DNA from: Gammaproteobacteria bacterium
GTDB taxonomy: Bacteria; Pseudomonadota; Gammaproteobacteria; Chromatiales; Chromatiaceae
Assembly: GCA_015231665.1 (NCBI GenBank)
Contig: JADGBD010000155.1
Span: 1 to 5,335 of the forward strand
DNA length: 5,335 nucleotides
Direction: 5' to 3'
A model generated the notes under the pieces. That model was not told the origin of the DNA, made no database searches, and saw nothing but the letters and a program-made list of their open reading frames with translations. Positions 1 through 5,335 of the stretch are shown in pieces. Both the position numbers and the translations under genes were made by a program. The first letter of the stretch is position 1, and every line of letters starts with the position of its first letter.

Positions 1-97
1 AATGTCGTCAACTTAGCGAGAAAGCGCTGGCTGAGCGGAGCGGCCATCAGATACTTCATGTTCCGGGATGCCGCTGCTCATTCCATGAGCCTGAGAC
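1..97. other. Region downstream of glmS; no supported gene
   Basis: This flank shows no convincing gene and no classical terminator for glmS. A small 5-bp inverted repeat, GCTCA (76-80) and TGAGC (86-90), lacks a T tract on the minus strand. A minus-strand ATG at 57-59 opens a frame to the window edge beginning MKYLMAAPLSQRF. It could be the start of a downstream gene, but only 19 codons are visible and the site before it (CCGGAAC) is a poor ribosome-binding site. A plus-strand frame open from the edge runs into glmS and is probably chance. Confidence 0.35.
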
Positions 98-135
98 TTA
101 CTCCACTGTCACCGACTTGGCCAGGTTGCGCGGCT
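71..135 (-). other. Predicted chromosomal Tn7 attachment region (attTn7), unoccupied
   Basis: The 3' end of glmS encodes the conserved tail [13 protein letters not shown], whose DNA is the TnsD recognition site in known attTn7 loci. Transposition normally occurs about 25 bases past the glmS stop, which would be around 71-75 here. No Tn7-like terminal sequence (starting TGTGGGCGG) is visible in the 97 bases downstream, so the site looks empty as far as the window shows. The assignment rests on the established Tn7 mechanism plus conservation of the glmS end; use of the site in this organism is inferred. Confidence 0.55.
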
Positions 136-1933
136 GATCCACGTCCGTGCCCTTGAGCACGGCGACGTGGTAGGCCAGCAGCTGGAGCGGCAGGGTGTAG
201 GCGATGGGGGCAACCAGATGCGCCGAATGCGGCAGGGCCAGCACGGTGTAGCCCTCGCCGGTCTCGCTGAGGGATACGGTCTCATCGGCGAACACATAGA
301 GCTGGCCGCCGCGGGCGCGGACTTCTTCCAGATTGGCCTTGAGCTTGTCCAGCAGGGCGTTGTTGGGGGCTACCGCTACTACCGGCATGTCCTCGTCGAT
401 CAGCGCCAGGGGGCCGTGCTTGAGCTCACCCGCCGGGTAGGCCTCGGCGTGGATGTAGGAGATTTCCTTGAGCTTGAGGGAGCCCTCCAGGGCGATGGGG
501 TAGAGGCTGCCGCGACCGAGAAACAGGGCGTGCTGCTTATCCACAAAAGCCTCGGCCAGTGCGCGGATCGGCTCGTCCAGCTGCAGGATGCGCTCGCACA
601 GCCCCGGCAGACTGCGCAGCTGGGCCACCAGACCCGCCTCGTCGCAACCGATCAGGCCGCGGCTGCGCCCGAGGGCGCCGAGCAGCAGCAACAGCGCCGC
701 CAGCTGGGTGGTGAAGGCCTTGGTGGAGGCCACACCAATCTCCGGCCCGGCGTGGGTCAGCAGCACCAGGTCGGATTCGCGCACCAGGGCACTTTCCGCC
801 ACGTTGCAGATGGCCAGGCTGGCGACATAGCCCAGCTGCTTGGCCTGACGCAGAGCGGCGAGGGTGTCGGCGGTCTCGCCGGACTGGGAGATGCTGACGA
901 ACAGGCAGTCGGCCAGCACCACCGGCTGGCGGTAGCGGAATTCGCTGGCCACCTCGACACTGCAGGGCAGGCCGCAATAGCGCTCGATCCAGTAACGCGC
1001 GGTCAACCCGGCGTGGTAGCTGGTGCCGCAGGCGACGATCTGCACCGCTCGCACCCGCCCCAGCAGCTCTTCCGCAGCGAAGCCAAAGGCGCTGATCAGC
1101 AGGCTGTCGGCAGACAGCCGCCCCTCCAGGGTGTCAGCCAGGGCGCGGGGTTGCTCGTGGATTTCCTTGAGCATGAAGTGGCGGTATTCGCCGCGCTCGA
1201 CGGCATCGGCGGACAGGCGTGACTCATGCACCGGCCGCTCTACCGGACGCAGCTCGGCATCATAGACCTTAACACCGTCACGGCTCAGCTCAGCGATGTC
1301 GCCCTCCTCGAGGATGATGAAGCGCTGGGTCACCGGCAGCAGGGCGGCCATATCGGAGGCGATGAAGTGCTCGCCAAAACCCAGGCCGATCACCAGCGGG
1401 CTGCCGTGGCGGGCGGCGACGAGCCGCTCGGGCTCCGCCTGACAGATCACCCCCAGGGCGTAGGCACCCTTGAGCTGACCCAGGGTGCGCTGCAGCGCCT
1501 GCAGCAGATCATGACCCTGGTCCATCTGATCGGCGATGGCGTGGACTATGACCTCGGTATCCGTTTCCGAGCTGAAGCTGTGGCCGGCGGCGCGCTGAGC
1601 GCTGCGCAGTTCCTGATAGTTCTCGATGATGCCGTTGTGCACCAGGGCCACCCGGTCGCCGCTGAGGTGCGGATGGGCGTTCTGCTCCGAGGGGGCGCCG
1701 TGGGTGGCCCAGCGGGTGTGTGCCAGACCCAGCGAACCGCTCAGCCCCTCCGCCGCCACCGCCTCCGCCAGGGCCTGCACCTTGCCCAAGCGGCGGCAAC
1801 GCTGCAGGCGCTGGTCCGGCTGCATCAGCACCAGGCCAGCGGAGTCGTAGCCACGGTATTCCAGCCGCCGCAGGCCTTCGATGAGGATTTCAGTTAGATC
1901 GCGCTGAGCGATGCCGCCGACAATGCCACACAT
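98..1933 (-). CDS. glmS: Glutamine--fructose-6-phosphate aminotransferase (isomerizing)
   Basis: Makes glucosamine-6-phosphate from fructose-6-phosphate and glutamine, the first committed step of cytoplasmic UDP-GlcNAc synthesis. The 611-residue product is full length (the E. coli protein has 609). It begins MCGIVGG, so Cys2 is the N-terminal nucleophile of a class II (Ntn) glutamine amidotransferase once Met is removed. This domain, about residues 2-240, also shows HTRWATHG (72-79), HNGIIENY (99-106) and ETDTEV (123-128). Two SIS sugar-isomerase domains follow. The first, about 285-430, has ACGTS (301-305), SQSGETADT (349-357) and ASTKAFTTQ (402-410). The second, about 460-600, has [11 protein letters not shown] (483-493) and [10 protein letters not shown] (503-512). 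The conserved C-terminal tail contains K606, matching the catalytic lysine of the family. The ATG is preceded by AAGGAG (1942-1947) with an 8-base spacer. The start shares one base with the glmU stop. No key residue is missing. Confidence 0.98.
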   Translation of the reverse strand: MCGIVGGIAQRDLTEILIEGLRRLEYRGYDSAGLVLMQPDQRLQRCRRLGKVQALAEAVAAEGLSGSLGLAHTRWATHGAPSEQNAHPHLSGDRVALVHNGIIENYQELRSAQRAAGHSFSSETDTEVIVHAIADQMDQGHDLLQALQRTLGQLKGAYALGVICQAEPERLVAARHGSPLVIGLGFGEHFIASDMAALLPVTQRFIILEEGDIAELSRDGVKVYDAELRPVERPVHESRLSADAVERGEYRHFMLKEIHEQPRALADTLEGRLSADSLLISAFGFAAEELLGRVRAVQIVACGTSYHAGLTARYWIERYCGLPCSVEVASEFRYRQPVVLADCLFVSISQSGETADTLAALRQAKQLGYVASLAICNVAESALVRESDLVLLTHAGPEIGVASTKAFTTQLAALLLLLGALGRSRGLIGCDEAGLVAQLRSLPGLCERILQLDEPIRALAEAFVDKQHALFLGRGSLYPIALEGSLKLKEISYIHAEAYPAGELKHGPLALIDEDMPVVAVAPNNALLDKLKANLEEVRARGGQLYVFADETVSLSETGEGYTVLALPHSAHLVAPIAYTLPLQLLAYHVAVLKGTDVDQPRNLAKSVTVE

Positions 1934-1947
1934 TATTTCTGCTCCTT
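1931..1947 (-). promoter_or_regulatory. glmU stop / glmS start overlap (TAATG) with strong ribosome-binding site
   Basis: On the minus strand the glmU stop TAA and the glmS start ATG share one base. A strong Shine-Dalgarno (AAGGAG, 1942-1947) lies inside the last codons of glmU, 8 bases before the glmS ATG. This fixes the glmS start and predicts translational coupling. There is no room for a separate glmS leader of the kind on which the enteric GlmZ small RNA acts, nor for a glmR gene as in Pseudomonas. Confidence 0.85.
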
Positions 1948-3297
1948 TTGCGGCCGTTTCCAGCCCTTGAGGGTCATCTGCTTGGCCCGGGTCAGGGTCA
2001 GTTCCCCATCGGGGGCGTTCTTGTTGATCACCGAACCCGCGCCAATGGTAGCACCCGCGCCGATTTCCACCGGCGCCACCAGGGCAGTGTTGGAGCCGAT
2101 GAAGGCCTCATCGCCGATCCGTGTGCGGTGCTTGTTGGCGCCATCGTAGTTGCAGGTGATGGTGCCGGCACCGACATTCACCTTGCGGCCGATCTGGCTG
2201 TCACCGATGTAGCTGAGATGGTTGATCTTGCTGCCCTCGGCCACCTGGGCGTTCTTGGTCTCGACGAAGTTACCGATGTGGTTGTGCCCGGCCAGCTCGG
2301 TGCCGGGGCGGATGCGGGCGAAGGGGCCAATGCGGCAATCCGGGCCGATCAGCGCCTGGTCGATGACGCAGTGGGACAGCACCTGGGTGCCGGCAGCGAT
2401 CTGGCAGTCCTTGAGCAGGCAATGGGCGCCGATCTGCACCCCATCTCCCAGCACCACTTCGCCCTCGATGATCACATTGATGTCGATCAGGCAATCCTGC
2501 CCCGCCTGCAGGCGACCGCGCAGATCAAACCGCGCCGGATCACGCAGGCTCACCCCAGCGCGCATCAGCCCCTCCGCCGCGCGGTGCTGGTAGCGGCGTT
2601 CCAGGTCAGCAAGCTGGACGCGGTCGTTGACACCAAGGATCTCGCCGGGATCATGGATCACCACCCCCTCCACCGGCACCCCATCGGCCACCGCCAGGCC
2701 GACCACGTCGGTGAGGTAATACTCGCCCTGGGCGTTATCGTTGCCGATGCGCTGCAGCCAGCCCTGCAGTTGCGCCCGATCCAGGCTCATGATGCCGCTG
2801 TTGACCTCGCGAATCGCCAGCTCCTCGGCATCGGCGTCCTTGTGCTCGACAATCCGCTGCACATGGCGCAGATCATTGCGCACAATGCGGCCATAGCCGC
2901 CGGGGTCAGCCAGCTCGGCGGTCAACAGCCCCAGCCCGCCCTCGGCGCAGTCCAACAGATGCCGCAGGGTCTCGGCACGAATCAGGGGCACATCGCCATA
3001 GAGCACCAGCAGCCGATCCAGTCCGGCCACCGCCTCCATCGCCTGGGCCACCGCATGGGCCGTGCCCAGCCGCTCGGTCTGCTCCACCCATGCCACCGGC
3101 GCATCCGGCAAACGCTGGCGCAGTTGCTCACCGCCATGGCCATAGACCAGGGCGATCAGCTCCGGCTGCAGCTCCAAGGCGGTGTCGATGACATGCTGCA
3201 ACAACGGCCGGCCAGCCAGATCGTGCAACACCTTGGGCAGGGCCGAACGCATGCGAGTACCCTGACCGGCGGCGAGAATGATGATGCCGAGTTTCAT
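1933..3297 (-). CDS. glmU: Bifunctional UDP-N-acetylglucosamine pyrophosphorylase / glucosamine-1-phosphate N-acetyltransferase
   Basis: Acetylates glucosamine-1-phosphate with acetyl-CoA, then transfers UMP from UTP to give UDP-GlcNAc and pyrophosphate. It is cytoplasmic and supplies peptidoglycan and LPS precursors. The 454-residue length is normal for proteobacterial GlmU. The N-terminal nucleotidyltransferase domain (about 1-225) carries LAAGQGTRM (8-16) with PKVLH (21-25), [10 protein letters not shown] (73-82), the metal-binding GDVPL (101-105) and GVNDR (222-226). From about residue 250 a left-handed beta-helix of hexapeptide repeats forms the acetyltransferase. It has R330, K348 in ETKNA, the probable catalytic H360 in INHLSYIGD, and NYDGANKH (383-390), equivalent to the well-studied E. 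coli residues. The ATG is supported by AAGGA (3303-3307) five bases upstream. It is the first gene of the glmU-glmS pair and runs divergently from the toxin-antitoxin genes. Confidence 0.98.
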   Translation of the reverse strand: MKLGIIILAAGQGTRMRSALPKVLHDLAGRPLLQHVIDTALELQPELIALVYGHGGEQLRQRLPDAPVAWVEQTERLGTAHAVAQAMEAVAGLDRLLVLYGDVPLIRAETLRHLLDCAEGGLGLLTAELADPGGYGRIVRNDLRHVQRIVEHKDADAEELAIREVNSGIMSLDRAQLQGWLQRIGNDNAQGEYYLTDVVGLAVADGVPVEGVVIHDPGEILGVNDRVQLADLERRYQHRAAEGLMRAGVSLRDPARFDLRGRLQAGQDCLIDINVIIEGEVVLGDGVQIGAHCLLKDCQIAAGTQVLSHCVIDQALIGPDCRIGPFARIRPGTELAGHNHIGNFVETKNAQVAEGSKINHLSYIGDSQIGRKVNVGAGTITCNYDGANKHRTRIGDEAFIGSNTALVAPVEIGAGATIGAGSVINKNAPDGELTLTRAKQMTLKGWKRPQKEQK

Positions 3298-3473
3298 GGA
3301 AATCCTTGTGGCTGAGAGCCAGTTAAATCAGCGCGGAGTCTGCCAAATCATGGGCTATTTAGCCAGAAAGCCAGAGACAAAACAGCGATTTCTGCGCATA
3401 CGGCCGCTCGAGCTGTCTCAAGGATGGCAAGCGCAGCAAAAGTGGAAAATCATCACAAATATGTTAACGTGCA
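3298..3473. promoter_or_regulatory. Divergent intergenic region between glmU and the toxin gene
   Basis: This stretch must carry the promoter of the glmU-glmS operon (minus) and that of the toxin-antitoxin operon (plus). I see no convincing sigma-70 -35/-10 pair for glmU. On the glmU leader side, TGGCT-GAG-AGCCA (3309-3321) can form a short hairpin just upstream of the AAGGA ribosome-binding site at 3303-3307. Toward the toxin the sequence becomes AT-rich. TATGTT (3460-3465) is a possible -10 element without a good -35. There is also a near-perfect tandem 8-mer, AGCCAGAA/AGCCAGAG (3361-3376), of unknown meaning. No reading frame here looks coding. Confidence 0.5.
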
Positions 3474-3493
3474 TTGGTGGAATGGGAAATCAT
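3443..3493 (+). repeat. Imperfect 11-bp direct repeat around the toxin start (candidate operator)
   Basis: TGGAAAATCAT (3443-3453) and TGGGAAATCAT (3483-3493) differ at one base and lie 40 bases apart, one on each side of the toxin start codon. The core AAATCAT occurs again at 3345-3351. HigA-like antitoxins bind repeats in their own promoters, so these are candidate binding sites. The pairing is visible in the sequence; the function is a guess. Confidence 0.3.
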
Positions 3494-3812
3494 TTATTAC
3501 AGCGAATCTCTGCAACAAGAGCTGTTGTCAATGCCGCACGGGATTCAAGCCCGCTACATCCATTTGACGGACCGGATGCGGACCCATGGAGGAAACCTGG
3601 GTATGCCCCATACCAAGGCCTTGGGCGATGGCTTATTTGAGCTTCGCATGAAATCTGCAGAAGGGATTGGCCGAGTATTTTTTTGCACGTTGGTACGACA
3701 AAGAATCGTGATGCTGCATAGCTTCATCAAGAAAACACAAAAAATCCCTGCCAAGGAATTGGAATTGGCCCTATCACGCATGCAAGAGGTAAAGCGCCGT
3801 GCTGACACATGA
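3474..3812 (+). CDS. higB: Type II toxin-antitoxin system toxin, HigB/RelE-like (phage-derived Gp49-like family)
   Basis: Predicted to be a small cytoplasmic mRNA interferase of the RelE/ParE fold; members typically cut mRNA at the ribosome and are held inactive by the antitoxin. The 112-residue product has the family landmarks in order: an N-terminal strand WEIIYYS (4-10), KALGDGLFELRMK (48-60) with the conserved ELR, GRVFF (66-70) with R67, and VMLHSFIKKTQKIP (79-92) followed by a C-terminal helix. The start is TTG at 3474 or GTG at 3477; an in-frame stop at 3465-3467 excludes anything further upstream, and the first in-frame ATG (codon 20) would remove the first strand. No clear Shine-Dalgarno precedes either start. 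Its end overlaps the antitoxin gene by 14 bases. Base composition is clearly more AT-rich than the flanking genes, which suggests transfer. Family assignment is firm; cleavage activity is inferred, and the symbol follows the toxin-first order. Confidence 0.88.
   Translation: MVEWEIIYYSESLQQELLSMPHGIQARYIHLTDRMRTHGGNLGMPHTKALGDGLFELRMKSAEGIGRVFFCTLVRQRIVMLHSFIKKTQKIPAKELELALSRMQEVKRRADT
3784..3801 (+). promoter_or_regulatory. Antitoxin ribosome-binding site and GTG start, inside the toxin gene
   Basis: AAGAGG at 3784-3789 followed by the GTG at 3799 is the best translation signal in the toxin-antitoxin operon. The toxin itself has none that I can see. This difference would favour more antitoxin than toxin from one transcript, as such modules need; that consequence is inference. 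Confidence 0.65.
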
Positions 3813-4101
3813 GCAACTCAGGCAAAAGATGCTGTCGAACCCGGAGGTGAAGGCAAAGTTTGATGAATTGAAAGAGGAGTTCGATTTATTCGATGCCCTG
3901 CTGGAGGCACGGGTGAATGCAGGCCTGACCCAAGCAGAAGTGGCAGAGATCATGGGAACCAAGGCGCCAGCCGTAGCACGACTGGAATCTGGTGGTGGCA
4001 ACAAAAAACATTCCCCCAGCATTGCCACACTGCAAAGGTATGCCAGGGCAGTGGGCTGCCATTTGGAAATCAAGCTTGTCCAGGATCGTCCCTCACCCTG
4101 A
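3799..4101 (+). CDS. higA: Type II toxin-antitoxin system antitoxin, HigA-like XRE-family DNA-binding protein
   Basis: Predicted to neutralise the toxin encoded just upstream and to repress the shared promoter. The 100-residue product has a charged N-terminal part (EQLRQKMLSNPEVKAKFDEL, 5-24) typical of HigA-like antitoxins fused to XRE domains. A Cro/C1-type helix-turn-helix covers about 33-85, with the recognition unit GLTQAEVAEIMGTKAPAVAR at 42-61 and the family-typical SIATLQRYARAVG (74-86). It ends in a short strand, HLEIKL. The start is GTG at 3799, chosen because AAGAGG (3784-3789) lies 9 bases before it, inside the toxin gene. The 14-base overlap with the toxin stop indicates one transcript and coupled translation. 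Toxin-first order is characteristic of higBA. No promoter of its own is visible. A terminator hairpin follows about 40 bases after its stop. Confidence 0.9.
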   Translation: MLTHEQLRQKMLSNPEVKAKFDELKEEFDLFDALLEARVNAGLTQAEVAEIMGTKAPAVARLESGGGNKKHSPSIATLQRYARAVGCHLEIKLVQDRPSP

Positions 4102-4138
4102 TACTCAATGGAGTGAGCACCATCCATATAAACCCATC
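4102..4138. other. Spacer between antitoxin stop and terminator
   Basis: Short AT-rich stretch after the antitoxin stop, ahead of the shared terminator hairpin. I see no gene, repeat or recombination site in it. It marks one edge of the compositional change between the AT-rich module and the GC-rich hppA gene. Confidence 0.4.
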
Positions 4139-4166
4139 AAAAAAGCCGCCCGAAGGCGGCTTTTAA
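4139..4166. terminator. Strong rho-independent terminator of hppA, probably bidirectional
   Basis: A perfect 10-bp stem, AAAAGCCGCC (4141-4150) and GGCGGCTTTT (4155-4164), closes a 4-base loop. Read on the minus strand, the core is GCCGCC-TTCG-GGCGGC followed by six T, with a C(UUCG)G tetraloop. That is a textbook terminator about 20 bases after the hppA stop. On the plus strand the same hairpin carries four T and follows the antitoxin stop by about 40 bases, so it can also end the toxin-antitoxin transcript and insulate the convergent units. Confidence 0.9.
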
Positions 4167-4184
4167 ACGCTAAATCACCTCAGC

Positions 4185-5335
<1,151 letters not shown>

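Noticed and set aside
76..90. Inverted repeat GCTCA/TGAGC after glmS as a terminator
   Set aside because: Only 5 bp and no T tract follows on the minus strand.
167..1222. A plus-strand open frame of 351 codons antisense to glmS (with another at 1226-1897)
   Set aside because: Low-complexity Gly/Gln/Ala-rich shadow of the clearly coding glmS; no ribosome-binding site or domain seen.
1934..2000. glmS ribozyme or long leader upstream of glmS
   Set aside because: The sequence directly upstream of glmS is glmU coding sequence, and the ribozyme is a feature of Gram-positive glmS genes.
1948..3315. A plus-strand open frame of 455 codons antisense to the whole of glmU
   Set aside because: It mirrors glmU, whose motifs are intact. 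The translation is rich in His, Gln, Ala and Leu without recognisable motifs, as expected for the antisense of a GC-rich gene.
3401..3412. CGGCCGCTCGAG, resembling a cloning polylinker
   Set aside because: No other vector-like sequence is around it and the flanks read as natural intergenic DNA, so a chance match is more likely than an artefact.
3278..3640. A plus-strand open frame spanning the glmU start, the intergenic region and the start of the toxin gene
   Set aside because: It begins inside glmU and ends inside the toxin in another frame; the toxin frame carries the family motifs, this one carries none.
3298..4184. Insertion sequence or integron around the toxin-antitoxin genes
   Set aside because: No transposase, integrase, terminal inverted repeats, target duplications or attC-like site could be seen.

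Overview
The window looks like chromosomal DNA from a GC-rich gammaproteobacterium. GlmU, GlmS and the H+-pyrophosphatase all read as proteobacterial proteins, and the glmU-glmS gene order matches enteric-type gammaproteobacteria. A proton-pumping, K+-independent-type pyrophosphatase suggests a lineage such as the sulfur-oxidising or phototrophic purple-sulfur-type gammaproteobacteria, but this is inference and the genus cannot be fixed from the window.

Layout from left to right. Positions 1-97 are the downstream flank of glmS, with no convincing gene; they hold the expected, empty Tn7 attachment point. Positions 98-3297 carry glmU-glmS on the minus strand, sharing one base in TAATG, so the two are very probably one operon with translational coupling. 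Positions 3298-3473 are a divergent intergenic region. Positions 3474-4101 carry a two-gene type II toxin-antitoxin module on the plus strand: a HigB/RelE-like (Gp49 family) toxin followed by an XRE-family HigA-like antitoxin, overlapping by 14 bases. Positions 4102-4184 hold a strong bidirectional-looking hairpin terminator. From 4185 to the right edge is the C-terminal part of a membrane-bound proton-pumping pyrophosphatase (hppA) on the minus strand; its 5' end lies outside the window.

Functionally, GlmS (fructose-6-P + Gln to glucosamine-6-P) and GlmU (glucosamine-1-P to UDP-GlcNAc) make the amino-sugar precursor of peptidoglycan and LPS; the step between them (GlmM) is not here. UDP-GlcNAc synthesis by GlmU releases pyrophosphate, which HppA-type enzymes hydrolyse to pump protons, but the proximity may be accidental. 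The toxin-antitoxin pair is visibly more AT-rich than its neighbours (43% GC in the two 60-base lines 3661-3780 versus 63% in the glmU line 2401-2460, by hand count) and looks like an accessory insertion between housekeeping genes. I see no evidence for a wholly new system; the best second looks are the toxin's non-ATG start without a ribosome-binding site, its candidate operator repeats, and the leaderless coupling of glmS to glmU.
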